A stretch of DNA of 64,000 nt from Sphingomonas sp. QA11 (GTDB lineage Bacteria > Pseudomonadota > Alphaproteobacteria > Sphingomonadales > Sphingomonadaceae): the NCBI RefSeq assembly GCF_028473665.1, contig NZ_CP098774.1, forward strand, positions 5,265,501 through 5,329,500, written 5' to 3'. Numbering within the stretch: the first letter of the stretch is position 1; each line of letters begins with the position of its first letter. The notes beneath the pieces were generated by a model. It was not told where the DNA came from and did no database searches. It saw nothing but the letters and a program-made list of their open reading frames with translations. Both the position numbers and the translations under genes were made by a program. Shown one piece after another: positions 42,642-51,524 of the stretch.

Positions 42642-43799
42642 ATGCAAACAAGGGCGATAGATACGACGGCGGCGCAGGCTCTAAGCAGGCGCTTGTTCGC
42701 GCCCGTTCGCGGCGAAAGTCGGCACTTTTTCTTGATCGATCTCGTGCGTGGGTTCGCAGCCTTGGCCGTCGTTATTTTCCACTATCAGAATTTCGCAATA
42801 CCGGCTGGTTCGATCGAGCAGGTTCTAGTGGTGCGTGATGCTATGCCTTGGCGAACCCTCTTGTGGCCAATATACGATTTTGGTCTCTTTGCAGTGCAGC
42901 TATTCTGGCTAATTTCTGGTTTCGTATTCACTGGGGTTTATGTTGGCCATGCTCATACAACCCGTTATTTTGTAGCGAGCAGAATCGCCCGCCTTTATCC
43001 ACTTCACCTGATCACACTTCTCATGGTTGCGGGTCTCCAGTTTGGTCGACTTGGTACCTTGGGTAATTTCGCAATCTATCAGGCGAACGATACCTATCAT
43101 TTTGTACTGCATCTTTTCATGGCTTCTGACTGGGGGTTTCAGCGAGCGCCCTCATTTAATGCTCCAATCTGGTCGGTCTCACTAGAAATATTGATATACG
43201 CCATATTCTGGTTGATAGCGTCTCGGCTTTACCGGTTTGGCCTGATAGGCCCTTTTGCATTGGCAGGCGCTTTCGCGATGGGGAGTATTTTCAATTTTCC
43301 GGGTACGTTGTTCTGGCAATGTGGTTTCTATTTCTTCCTCGGATCTGCGGCGCATTGCGCATATATCGTAGCGGGTAAGAAATCTCGCTGGCTTGCCATT
43401 CCGGGGATAGCGGGCCTCGGCCTCGTTGCAGCCCTATTGGCTGTGCATCCGGCCATCGGTGTGCCCAAGCTAATGCCGGCGATCCTGCCAAGCCTGTTTT
43501 TGATTATTTGCAGTGTCGAATCGTCACATCTGGTCCTGCCGAAATGGGCGCGCGCCATCGGTGATATGACATACGGCGTTTATCTGTGGCATATCCCGCT
43601 AATGTTGACTGCCATGCTCGTCTTGGATGGTATCATTGGGTCGCGCAGGATCGTTTTGCAGCCGGGCTTTTTGATCGCTTATGCCGCTGTCATCGCATTG
43701 ATCGGCGCGCTGTCATTCTATCTGATCGAGAGGCCATCCAAGAGGGCGTTGATGCGCTTGCTTGAGGGTGGGATGGCTAGAAAACGCCAAGGAATTTAG
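42642..43799 (+). CDS. Acyltransferase-3 (O-acyltransferase), second copy
   Basis: 385 residues from ATG 42642. Upstream frame to 42480 is not supported. About ten membrane helices; the N-terminal active block is LIDLVRGFAALAVVIFHYQNF with the conserved His, followed by FAVQLFWLISGFVFTG and APIWSVSLEILIY. Codon usage is much more AT-rich than the surrounding DNA, a sign of horizontal transfer. The 3' end overlaps the convergent phage o-spanin gene by 23 bases. Such genes often ride in prophages and change the O-antigen by acetylation. It is not closely similar to the first copy. Confidence 0.87.
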   Translation: MQTRAIDTTAAQALSRRLFAPVRGESRHFFLIDLVRGFAALAVVIFHYQNFAIPAGSIEQVLVVRDAMPWRTLLWPIYDFGLFAVQLFWLISGFVFTGVYVGHAHTTRYFVASRIARLYPLHLITLLMVAGLQFGRLGTLGNFAIYQANDTYHFVLHLFMASDWGFQRAPSFNAPIWSVSLEILIYAIFWLIASRLYRFGLIGPFALAGAFAMGSIFNFPGTLFWQCGFYFFLGSAAHCAYIVAGKKSRWLAIPGIAGLGLVAALLAVHPAIGVPKLMPAILPSLFLIICSVESSHLVLPKWARAIGDMTYGVYLWHIPLMLTAMLVLDGIIGSRRIVLQPGFLIAYAAVIALIGALSFYLIERPSKRALMRLLEGGMARKRQGI

Positions 43800-44121
43800 A
43801 TCGCACCCTTTTTGTCGCCAAAACATCCCGCGCCTCACAACGAGCAACAATTCCCACCGCATCGGTATAGCGGCCGTTTGCCACCTCAAGCTGCCCAGTC
43901 TGTTCGATGAAGCCCGATTGCCATGGCCGCGCGTCGTCATGTCCGTCGGGCAGCTTGGCGCTCTCGGGCAGGGCCGCCGGGGATACGCCGTTGAGCCAGC
44001 TACTCGGCAACAGGGCCGAGCAGGGTGATGCATTTGCCTGAATGACGGTATGAGCGCAGCCGGCAAGCAGCGCGATCGGCAGCATCGTTGCTATCGCCGC
44101 CAGGTGCCTGATTGATCGCAT
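43777..44121 (-). CDS. Phage outer-membrane spanin (Rz1-like lipoprotein)
   Basis: 114 residues with a lipoprotein signal: MRSIRHLAAIATMLPIALLAGC, lipobox LAGC. A short Pro/Ser-rich mature part follows. Its start lies inside the i-spanin gene in a different frame, the classic Rz/Rz1 arrangement. It would form the outer-membrane half of the spanin complex that fuses the membranes at lysis. Its 3' end meets the acyltransferase gene. Confidence 0.75.
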   Translation of the reverse strand: MRSIRHLAAIATMLPIALLAGCAHTVIQANASPCSALLPSSWLNGVSPAALPESAKLPDGHDDARPWQSGFIEQTGQLEVANGRYTDAVGIVARCEARDVLATKRVRSKFLGVF

Positions 44122-44362
44122 CTCTTCCCTCCTTCACGGTCTCATGGATGGATCGCTCGGCCGCCTGGGCGTTGCCGAGCGTCTGGACTGCGTCGTGCCC
44201 ACTTTCGATCGCGGCCCCGCGCTGGCCGGCCGCAAGGCGGGCTTCAGTTGCCGCCTTGCGTGCCGTGCCGCATGATCGGAGCGCGAACAGGCCGGCAAGC
44301 AACGCGATCAGGATCGTCGCCAATGCGATCCTGAACAAGGCTGCGACAGGGACGGCCGGCAC
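44000..44362 (-). CDS. Phage inner-membrane spanin (Rz-like)
   Basis: 120 residues from the GTG at 44362, whose bases overlap the holin stop (TAGTG). One N-terminal membrane helix (LFRIALATILIALLAGLFAL) is followed by an Ala-rich coiled-coil region (about 30-95) rich in Lys/Glu. This is the i-spanin shape. It overlaps the Rz1-like gene over 122 bases. No sequence family match is claimed beyond layout and position. Confidence 0.7.
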   Translation of the reverse strand: MPAVPVAALFRIALATILIALLAGLFALRSCGTARKAATEARLAAGQRGAAIESGHDAVQTLGNAQAAERSIHETVKEGRDAINQAPGGDSNDAADRAACRLRSYRHSGKCITLLGPVAE

Positions 44363-44664
44363 TATGCCACCCCCTTGATCTTCTCGGCGAACTTGAAGCC
44401 GTAGACCGTGCCGGCCCAGGCAAGCGACATGCCCGCCGCGGTGATATCGAACCGGTCGAACAGCAGAGGCTGCAGGATCATTGTCCAGGCGACTGTCGCG
44501 TTGGTGATCCAGTCGAGCGTCGGGCGGGCGAGCCGAACGAACGCCTGATACCAGGCCTGTTCGCGGATCCGGTGATCGGGCATGTTGATCGCGTTCGTCG
44601 GTGCAGCTTTCGTCATCTCTACGACAATCGGCTCGACGGGGTCGCCGATAGCCGTGCCGCTCAC
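44362..44664 (-). CDS. Holin-like membrane protein
   Basis: 100 residues. Polar N-terminus (about 1-50), then two hydrophobic helices (LDWITNATVAWTMILQPLLF and ITAAGMSLAWAGTVYGFKF) and a basic tail. Position between endolysin and spanin genes, with 4-base overlap upstream and overlap downstream, fits a holin. Similar proteins occur in lysis modules of alphaproteobacterial phages and gene-transfer agents. Function is inferred from layout. Confidence 0.7.
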   Translation of the reverse strand: MSGTAIGDPVEPIVVEMTKAAPTNAINMPDHRIREQAWYQAFVRLARPTLDWITNATVAWTMILQPLLFDRFDITAAGMSLAWAGTVYGFKFAEKIKGVA

Positions 44665-45200
44665 GCCGCCCTCGCCAGCCAGCCATACAGAAAGGCCTCG
44701 TTGGCGGTCCGGTCTTCAGTCAGCGAGAGATAGCGCTCACCTTGAAGGGCGTTGAGCAGCACGAGCAGTCGCCGTTCGCCTTCCGCTCCGCGTCTGGCAA
44801 GAAACGCCTTCAATGCGGCGAGCGTCGTCGTGCCAACCGCTCCATCGATGGTAAGGTCCGGATAATCCCGTGCGCCGTTATTGAGTCCGTTGAGCGAGCG
44901 TTGCAGGAAAGCCGTGGCGACCACCGGGCCCATATTCACGCCGGTATCGACCAGTTCTGCAGCAACCGGCATTGATACCGTGGCAATCTGGTCGAAGCGT
45001 GGCGCGATCACATAACGACGCCGATAAATCTCGAAGGCGAAGTCCCGCGTCATGGCGCGCATCGGCCCCGTAAAGCCTTGGCTGCGCGCGATTGCTGCGG
45101 TGATGCCGTGGTTCGTCTCGCCGCCGGCGTCGTTGGGGTTATTGACATAGCCTCCCTCGTTCGCCAGCACTTGTTCGATCACTGCGTCAATCGTCTTCAT
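44661..45200 (-). CDS. Endolysin, glycoside hydrolase family 108 with peptidoglycan-binding part
   Basis: 179 residues from ATG 45200, overlapping the previous stop by one base (TGATG). The N-terminal GH108 block has VLANEGGYVNNPNDAGGETN then HGIT; Glu15 should be the catalytic acid. The C-terminal PG_binding_3-type part (about 95-175) follows. It cuts the glycan strands of peptidoglycan as an N-acetylmuramidase. There is no signal peptide, so release depends on the holin next to it. Confidence 0.9.
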   Translation of the reverse strand: MKTIDAVIEQVLANEGGYVNNPNDAGGETNHGITAAIARSQGFTGPMRAMTRDFAFEIYRRRYVIAPRFDQIATVSMPVAAELVDTGVNMGPVVATAFLQRSLNGLNNGARDYPDLTIDGAVGTTTLAALKAFLARRGAEGERRLLVLLNALQGERYLSLTEDRTANEAFLYGWLARAA

Positions 45201-45505
45201 CACGGCTTTCCCTTCAATAGCATCCAGAGGGCGAGCCCCGCGCCGGCCAGCCAGCCGACGAGAGGTGAGCGAACAACCCAGCCGCCGAAGCTCATTGCTC
45301 CGTCGCGGCGATGTCTGTCCGCTTCGAGCGCTAGCACGCGCTTTTCGAGTTCCTTGACCTTGACCGGAAGGTCGGCCGCGCTGATTACCCTTTCGCCGAG
45401 TGCGTCAAGTTTGGTCGACATCATGTTCAAATTGTGGATAACTTCACGAAGTTGACCCTTCATCTCGCCTAGCATCATCCCTGTAGTATCGAGTTGTTCT
45501 GTCAT
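45200..45505 (-). CDS. Coiled-coil protein with C-terminal membrane helix (phage lysis-region protein)
   Basis: 101 residues. Residues 1-65 form a long heptad-type helix (MLGEMKGQLREVIHNLN, LDALGERVISAADLPVKVKELEKRVLALE), and a single hydrophobic helix (about 80-97) closes the protein. Small proteins of this shape precede endolysin genes in sphingomonad and rhodobacteral phages. A role as accessory holin or anti-holin is possible but not shown. It overlaps the endolysin start by one base. Confidence 0.65.
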   Translation of the reverse strand: MTEQLDTTGMMLGEMKGQLREVIHNLNMMSTKLDALGERVISAADLPVKVKELEKRVLALEADRHRRDGAMSFGGWVVRSPLVGWLAGAGLALWMLLKGKP

Positions 45506-45509
45506 ATTG

Positions 45510-45758
45510 TTAAATCCAAGAAAATATCAGCAATTGGAAATTAGATAATAAGGCGAACGGGTTGCTGGTATAATGCAAGGCTTTATCTTCGTGGCTTTTG
45601 ACATATATGACTGGCCTGGGTTTGTGCGTGAGTATGTCCAAGTGTAATGCGAGGCGTATGGTAAAGTCCCCGTAAACCCGAAAGACGCCGAGTGCGATGC
45701 TAAGCGCAAGGTCGCGCGCTGTAGATATAGTCGCCAAAGATACTTTGTCTTTGAGCAT
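45510..45758 (-). CDS. Small hypothetical phage protein
   Basis: 82 residues. The ATG overlaps the tailspike stop (TAATG), so translation may be coupled. The sequence is AT-rich compared with its neighbours, begins with a basic helix and ends in a hydrophobic stretch. No family recognised. It might be a tailspike chaperone or a chance frame; coupling is the main argument for a real gene. Confidence 0.45.
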   Translation of the reverse strand: MLKDKVSLATISTARDLALSIALGVFRVYGDFTIRLALHLDILTHKPRPVIYVKSHEDKALHYTSNPFALLSNFQLLIFSWI

Positions 45759-48076
45759 TACAACGTTATTTGTTGAGCGGCTGCCACCTTGGCGTAACCT
45801 GAGGCGTTCGGATGGAGGCCATCGGAGGTGTCTGTCACTGGATCGATCCAGCCATCTGTGTTGACAAAAATGATGTTGGCGTCCCCAATCGCAGTCACGG
45901 CCGCCAATATTGCACTGTTGTAGGTGTTCCGCTGTGCGTAGTTCGCAATGGTGGTTCCTACAGAAAGGATGCCTCGTGCATATATCTTCGCTGAAGGTAG
46001 CCCCGCACGGATGAGGGAAAGCATGGTCTGGTAGTCGGACCGGAAGGTGGCGATCGGGACCCCCGTAATCATGTCGTTGACGCCGCCAGCGCAGAAGACG
46101 CGGGTGGGAATAGAGGTTAGGCTAGTTATCTGGGAGGTCGTATCACGAAGGCCTGTAGAGACTTTGGCTCCTGACCCACCCCGCCTGATGGAAACCCTGC
46201 CTGTAGCCTGCGCGAGGATGTAAGGGTCCATGAGACGTGAGTCTGCTTGGGAGGCGAGGGCATTTCCCTGTACGATGGAGTCCCCGAAATACGCGTCCAC
46301 TTGTTTGGGGGTATGTAAGGAAGCGCTTAGACTGTCTACGAGGATAGCATTGACATAGATCGTGGCGCTAACCGAGATGAACTTGACCTCATACTCGTGG
46401 GTCCCGGACAGGCCTGTAGCAAGGGCGACGACCTCATAGTTGGAAGACATGGCAGGAGTGACCGAGGCTATCTCCACTCCGTCCTGCAGCAGAACGATTG
46501 CTCCTGTGCCGAAGCCGTTGAACATCCAGAGGCGCACTGAGGTTGTGGTGGCTGCAAACCTTAGTCCGCAGCCACTAGGCTGCGACCAATAGCGTTGCTC
46601 GTTCCCAGTCGCGTACAGCGAGGCGCTGCCGGTGATGCCTTCAGCTGCGATATAATTTGAATACGGGGCCGTGCCCACCGGATAGAAATTGGGCACGTCC
46701 GAAGGGCGGGTTATTTGAGGCGCGATCCCCGCAATACGATAGCAAAGATCGTTGTCAAAGTACTGGCCCTTCAACTTGATCCGATGATTTCCCTCGGGAA
46801 GGCGGAAGAGTGGGACGAAAGACCAGCCTGCGGGGGCTACAATTGTGGTTGGGGTTCCTCCATCTATCTGAAGCGTGTAGTTTCCTCCGAAGAGTTGCGC
46901 GGAGAGGTCCGTGCCACGGATCATCGCATCAAGGTAACAGTTCCCAAGGCCCATTCCCAAACCGGGGACCCCCACCACGTTATGCCCACTTGAGGCCACC
47001 GGAGCGGCGTATCCGCCTAGCTTGGCTACTGCGCTGTCTCCGAATGCTACGTCCAAGGTTATCGGAAGTCTGACCGCCTCTAGATAGCTGCCAGCTTCGA
47101 CTGCGGTGTTTCCAATGTCGGACGTATTCTGTGACCAGGATATGCCGAAGCTGCCGGCATTCGGCCCGTTTGCGATAAGTGCATCTATCTCGATCCAGCC
47201 CGACCCGGCCGCTCCTGTTATCGAGATGTCCGCCGCACTGAAAGTGGTATCCACAGCGATATTACTTAGAGCGGCGTCCCCCGGAGCGATGCTATAGTGC
47301 TGCACGCGAATTCTCGTGGCTGCGGCGGGGCCGAGGTGGCGCCACTTGAAATCTGCCGCCGCAGTGGTGGTGAAATAGATCTTGCCGTTGATTCGGGTTA
47401 GTGTGTTTGCAGCCAATGGCACTGAAAGATCGGTGTCGATGTTCAGCGTCGCATCTGCCGTGATCGTCGTTGAGGTGCTCTTAGTATAGCGAATGGGAAG
47501 GGCGGCAACTGCAAGAGTTGTGGTCGCAAGATCAAGTGCTGTCTGTCTGGCGGCTGCCGATGCTATGTCTCGCGCGGCCTGGCTCTCCATTACGGCCTCT
47601 GCTACAGATGTTGCGTCGTTCGGCACCGCGATGAACTGCGTTCCGTCATGGCCGAGCACCTTGCCTGCAAGCTCCGAGGCCGGCGGTAAGGTGGGCGCGG
47701 GATCGCCCAACGGCACCTTAAGCGCGCGCGTGCCCAAATCGTGGTTGACCAGATCCCGGATCGCCCCGCGCCGGTTGATCATGTTCACGGTCGAAAGATT
47801 GTACGCGCCCTGGTCCGCGAATTCGCTGGTCTGGAGATAATCCGGTTCGGAGATGAGCAGGATCTGCGTCCCGCTGGCCGGCGGCGTGGTGAAGGTCACC
47901 GTGCCGGAGGTGGCGCCGAAGGTGACGCCATAGTGTGTCGAATAGGTCTTGCGGACGCCGTCGACATAAACGCCGACATCCGTTGCTGCGACGATCGAGA
48001 AATTGAATGGGAACTCGGCCTGCGTGCCGGTGCCATTCTGGGGTTCGCTTGAAATGTTCGGACTGATTGCGGCCAC
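45758..48076 (-). CDS. Phage tailspike/tail fibre with C-terminal SGNH esterase domain
   Basis: 772 residues from GTG 48076, with AGGAGG seven bases upstream. The N-terminus (1-150; FPFNFSIVAATDVGVYVDG, NMINRRGAIRDLVNHDLGTR) resembles the particle-binding part of T7-type tail fibres. The middle (150-590) is beta-rich. The C-terminus (from about 590) is an SGNH hydrolase: GDS with Ser600, GGVND with Asn667, and DGLH with Asp752 and His755. SGNH domains on tailspikes usually remove O-acetyl groups from surface polysaccharide. Two O-acyltransferase genes lie 2-4 kb away. Confidence 0.87.
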   Translation of the reverse strand: MAAISPNISSEPQNGTGTQAEFPFNFSIVAATDVGVYVDGVRKTYSTHYGVTFGATSGTVTFTTPPASGTQILLISEPDYLQTSEFADQGAYNLSTVNMINRRGAIRDLVNHDLGTRALKVPLGDPAPTLPPASELAGKVLGHDGTQFIAVPNDATSVAEAVMESQAARDIASAAARQTALDLATTTLAVAALPIRYTKSTSTTITADATLNIDTDLSVPLAANTLTRINGKIYFTTTAAADFKWRHLGPAAATRIRVQHYSIAPGDAALSNIAVDTTFSAADISITGAAGSGWIEIDALIANGPNAGSFGISWSQNTSDIGNTAVEAGSYLEAVRLPITLDVAFGDSAVAKLGGYAAPVASSGHNVVGVPGLGMGLGNCYLDAMIRGTDLSAQLFGGNYTLQIDGGTPTTIVAPAGWSFVPLFRLPEGNHRIKLKGQYFDNDLCYRIAGIAPQITRPSDVPNFYPVGTAPYSNYIAAEGITGSASLYATGNEQRYWSQPSGCGLRFAATTTSVRLWMFNGFGTGAIVLLQDGVEIASVTPAMSSNYEVVALATGLSGTHEYEVKFISVSATIYVNAILVDSLSASLHTPKQVDAYFGDSIVQGNALASQADSRLMDPYILAQATGRVSIRRGGSGAKVSTGLRDTTSQITSLTSIPTRVFCAGGVNDMITGVPIATFRSDYQTMLSLIRAGLPSAKIYARGILSVGTTIANYAQRNTYNSAILAAVTAIGDANIIFVNTDGWIDPVTDTSDGLHPNASGYAKVAAAQQITL

Positions 48077-48080
48077 GCGG

Positions 48081-48100
48081 CACCTCCTGTGATGGAGGTG
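48081..48100 (-). promoter_or_regulatory. RNA hairpin covering the tailspike ribosome-binding site
   Basis: On the transcript (minus) strand CACCTCC, a 6-base loop ATCACA, then GGAGGTG form a perfect 7-bp stem. The second arm contains the AGGAGG ribosome site of the tailspike gene. Folding would hide the site and lower translation. Confidence 0.55.
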
Positions 48101-48132
48101 GCTTAGGCGGTGGCGGGAAAGGTTTGAATCAA
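48100..48132 (-). promoter_or_regulatory. Two-box element upstream of tailspike (copy A)
   Basis: Reading the minus strand: TTGATTCAAACC (48132-48121), 12 bases, then GCCTAAGCC (48108-48100). The same boxes with the same spacing occur before the tail tubular gene at 58431-58399. This looks like a shared phage promoter. TTGATT could serve as a -35, with CCTAAG as a -10 at 19-bp spacing, but a phage-specific polymerase is also possible. Confidence 0.55.
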
Positions 48133-48294
48133 CCCGCGCCGGACGGAGATAGATCCGGAATCCGATCTATCATCTCGTTTGTCTGTGCGCCTTGAATTCC
48201 GTGACATAATAGGTTGACGAATCGGGAGCGTAACGTTCGGGCGGCGGGTGTCCGTTCTTCGCTTCGGGAACGCTGCGCGCAGAGGAATGGCCGG

Positions 48295-49935
48295 ATGCGA
48301 CAAACGACTTTGTCCGTGGCACTGGAGGTCAAGCCGGAAAGCCAGGACAAGCTTTCCGCCCTGATCGACCGGCTGCACGACAACGGCTCCGTCGCGAGCG
48401 CGGGTGGCCCCGGCGATTATGCCTGGTTCATGCGGGGCGTGCCGTCGGTGCATTTCCTGTCGATGAGCATGTTCCCCGGCGCTGACTATGATCCGCTGTT
48501 CGTGCTCGAGGCCAATTTCGACGGGGCGCCTGGCATCTTCTGGGGGCAGCTCGAGGCAGCGATCGGCGTCGACCTGCGTAACATGCTGCGGTGCTGCAAG
48601 CGCCCGCTGGATCCATGCGGGCCGCTTTACGATGCGGTGACGGCGCCGGATTCGCGGGCGCCGGTCGCGCCCTATATGGAAGCGCGCTCGCTTGAGCCGA
48701 GTGTCTACCATCACGGCAATCGCGGCATGACGCGCGATCGCATCCTTGCCGAGAGCGACCTGTTCCGCGCGACCCGGACCGAGATCGCGACCGCCAACGG
48801 TACCGGGCCAAGCCCCTATCGTGGCGCGGTGACCCCGGCCGACATCCACCACCATCTCCGTGCCGCGTTGCTGCCCGCCTTTCCCTGGCTTGCCGAGCGC
48901 GCGCCGGCTCGTATCCCGTTCTTCACGCGTTGCGGCGATTATCTCAAGGTGGCGGTCTTTGCCCTGCTCGTCGTCCTCGCACTGGCGCTGCCGGGGCTGA
49001 TCCTCGCACCGCTCATGCCGGACAACCGCTTCTTCCTGCTGCTCGCCTTCGGCCTGATCTACACGGGCATCCGCCTCTACATGATCCGCGAGCCGTTGCC
49101 GGGCACCGACACGGCAGGGACGTTCAACCTGATCACTGCCCTGTTCAAGCCGCAGACTCTGGTGCTGATCCTGGTTGGGGCGATCCTCTACGCGGTGCTT
49201 GCCCCGCTGATCACCATCACCATCTCGATCATGACCGGTCTGCCGCTCGAGCTGGCGCGCCAGCATGCGCCGCGGATCACCCTGTTCGGTCTCCTCAGCG
49301 TACCCTTCTCGGTGCTGCTGATCCTCTGCTGGCTGCGCTATCTCGAACGGCGCGATTCCTCGCAGGACGAGCCGCCGATCGATGAGGAGATGGTGCGCCA
49401 GATGGCGCAGCGCGAGGACTGGATTCCGCAGAACCACATGGGCTCGGTCGTGCTGATCAAGCCGGGCGTGCTGCGCACCATCATCGTCCGCGCGGGCCAT
49501 CATGGGCTCGGGTTGGTGCTGCGCGCGATGCCGAACAGCGGCGTGCGCGGCTATCTCGGCAGCATGCGCACCGTCCATTTCGCGCATTGGGCATTCGTCA
49601 ACAATGGCAGCCGGCTGATGTTCTTCAGCAATTTCGATCAGAGCTGGGAAAGTTATCTCGATGATTTCATCGAGAAGGCGCATGTCGGCCTCACCCTCGC
49701 CTGGGGATGTGGGGTCGGCTTTCCGGCGACGCGGTTCCTCATCCAGGACGGCGCCAGCCATGGCCGCAAGTTCAAGGGCTGGGCGCGCCATTCAATGGCG
49801 GTCAGCCGCTTCTGGTACAGCGCCTATAGCGACCTGACCGTCGACCAGGTCGAACGCAACAACCGCATCGCCAACGGCCTGCGCAAACCGTCGCTCACGA
49901 ACAAGGAGGCGTCCGCGTGGATCAACGACCTGTGA
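48295..49935 (+). CDS. Membrane protein of a DyP/P450-associated operon, unknown function
   Basis: 546 residues from ATG 48295, with AGAGGA upstream; a longer frame to 48214 is not supported. Four membrane helices occupy about residues 220-370. Flanking soluble parts look like ferredoxin-type alpha/beta folds: N-terminal LSVALEVKPESQDKLSALI and a C-terminal half with FVNNGSRLMFFSNFD and WESYLDDFIEKA. I know of no named family. It overlaps the DyP gene by 19 bases, so the three downstream genes act together. It may handle a membrane-bound substrate for the peroxidase and P450 (inference). Confidence 0.75.
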   Translation: MRQTTLSVALEVKPESQDKLSALIDRLHDNGSVASAGGPGDYAWFMRGVPSVHFLSMSMFPGADYDPLFVLEANFDGAPGIFWGQLEAAIGVDLRNMLRCCKRPLDPCGPLYDAVTAPDSRAPVAPYMEARSLEPSVYHHGNRGMTRDRILAESDLFRATRTEIATANGTGPSPYRGAVTPADIHHHLRAALLPAFPWLAERAPARIPFFTRCGDYLKVAVFALLVVLALALPGLILAPLMPDNRFFLLLAFGLIYTGIRLYMIREPLPGTDTAGTFNLITALFKPQTLVLILVGAILYAVLAPLITITISIMTGLPLELARQHAPRITLFGLLSVPFSVLLILCWLRYLERRDSSQDEPPIDEEMVRQMAQREDWIPQNHMGSVVLIKPGVLRTIIVRAGHHGLGLVLRAMPNSGVRGYLGSMRTVHFAHWAFVNNGSRLMFFSNFDQSWESYLDDFIEKAHVGLTLAWGCGVGFPATRFLIQDGASHGRKFKGWARHSMAVSRFWYSAYSDLTVDQVERNNRIANGLRKPSLTNKEASAWINDL

Positions 49936-51524
49936 GCGAGACGCCACGAAAGAAGCCGCCGAGCTGGCAGTTGAAGGCACCGCACTGCACCCTGACTCAG
50001 GGGCTTGTCGTCAGCGGCTTCGCGTCGTTGCCGACCGGGCGGGCACTGTTCCTCGAATTCACCTGGAAGGGAAAGGGTGGCGGCGCCTGGCTCCGGACGG
50101 TGCAGGAACTCGCGCCGGTCACCGACGCGGACGGGCGGGATGCGCGGGCGACCGCCATCTCGTTCGCTTATGCCGGGCTCGAAAAGATGGGCCTGCCGAA
50201 ACCAGCGCTCGACTCTTTTGCCGCACCGTTCAAGGAGGGGATGTTCCAGGAGGATCGGCTGCGCCGCCTGGGTGATCGCCGCAAGGGCGAATGGCTCGGC
50301 ACGGTCATCGAAGGCGGGCCGAAATGGAGTTCGAATGCGCGACAACGTGGTGCGCTGACGAGCGTTGAAGCGGGACAATCGCGCTCCAGCACATCGACCG
50401 GGCATCGCGAGGAACAGATCGTCACGCCGCTTACCGTCCATGCCCTGCTGCTGCTCTACGACAAGGACGAGGACAGCGCCGAGGCCTGGGCCGAACAGGT
50501 CGAGACGGCGCTGAAGCCGCATGACGTGCGGGTCGTCCACCGCCTGCCGCTCGATCTGCGCCCGGATGAGAAGGGCGTGGCGCGCGAGCATTTCGGTTTT
50601 GCCGACGGCATCTCGCAGCCGATCCCGTTCGATGACGAGGACGCGATCGTCCTCAGTACGGGCGCGCCGGCAGTGCGCGATTTCTGGAACGGCGTGCCGC
50701 TTGGCGAGATCCTGTTCGGGCACACCAACGGCCATCATGAAAAGGCGCCCGGGCCGATCGTGCCCGACGATGACAAGGCCCGGGCCGCCGGCCTGCCGCC
50801 ACATCCGCTGGCGGAGGGCTCGCTCGATTTCGGGCTCGACGGCAGCTACATGGTGGTGCGCGAGCTGAAGCAGGATGTCGTTGCCTTCTGGCAATCGATG
50901 CGCGCGAATGCCGCGCACATCCGCGAGCGCGATCCGGAAGGGTCGGCGCATGTGACCACCACCTGGCTTGCCGAGCGGGTGGTCGGCCGCAACACCAAGG
51001 GCGATCTGCTCTGTCCGGCCGGCTATTTGCCGCCCGATGCCTATGAGCAGCCGGAGAATGATTTCGGCTTTTTCGACCGCGATCTGCACGGCATCGGCTG
51101 CCCGGCTGGGTCGCATGTCCGTCGCTCCAACCCGCGAGACGGTCTTGCGCCTACAACTGGCGACAAGCAGACCCTGCTCGACGCGGCGAACAACCACCGC
51201 ATCCTGCGCCGCGGCCGTAAATATGGCTCGACGATCAGCGTGCCGCCAAAGGAAGACGGGGTCGATCGCGGGCTGCTGTTCATCTGCCTCAACACTGATA
51301 TCGCCCGCCAGTTCGAGTTCGTGCAGCAGACCTGGTTGCTCAACCCGAACTTCGCGACCCTGTTCGACGAGACCGATCCGCTGATCGGGCCCAAGGGCAA
51401 GATGACGATCCGGGAACAGCCGCTGCGCCGGATCGTGGATGTCGAGACCTTTGTCCGCATGGCCGGCGGGGATTATTTCTTCCTGCCGAGCATACCGGCA
51501 CTGCGCTATCTGGCGTCGCTATGA
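49917..51524 (+). CDS. DyP-type heme peroxidase
   Basis: 535 residues from GTG 49917, preceded by AAGGAGG at a spacing of 8 bases. The GXXDG-type motif appears as FGFADGISQP, with the distal catalytic Asp. The proximal heme His lies in the block CPAGSHVRRSNPRD. It uses peroxide to oxidise organic substrates. There is no Tat or Sec signal, so it is cytoplasmic, unlike EfeB-type enzymes. It is longer than many DyPs because of an insert before GFADG. It is sandwiched between a membrane protein and a P450, both overlapping. Confidence 0.88.
   Translation: MDQRPVSETPRKKPPSWQLKAPHCTLTQGLVVSGFASLPTGRALFLEFTWKGKGGGAWLRTVQELAPVTDADGRDARATAISFAYAGLEKMGLPKPALDSFAAPFKEGMFQEDRLRRLGDRRKGEWLGTVIEGGPKWSSNARQRGALTSVEAGQSRSSTSTGHREEQIVTPLTVHALLLLYDKDEDSAEAWAEQVETALKPHDVRVVHRLPLDLRPDEKGVAREHFGFADGISQPIPFDDEDAIVLSTGAPAVRDFWNGVPLGEILFGHTNGHHEKAPGPIVPDDDKARAAGLPPHPLAEGSLDFGLDGSYMVVRELKQDVVAFWQSMRANAAHIRERDPEGSAHVTTTWLAERVVGRNTKGDLLCPAGYLPPDAYEQPENDFGFFDRDLHGIGCPAGSHVRRSNPRDGLAPTTGDKQTLLDAANNHRILRRGRKYGSTISVPPKEDGVDRGLLFICLNTDIARQFEFVQQTWLLNPNFATLFDETDPLIGPKGKMTIREQPLRRIVDVETFVRMAGGDYFFLPSIPALRYLASL

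Noticed and set aside
48103..49791. Long minus-strand open frame (562 codons) opposite the DyP-operon membrane protein
   Set aside because: High-GC shadow frame: Arg/Asp/Glu-rich, no family resemblance, no ribosome site, and the plus-strand gene has clear membrane helices and coupling.
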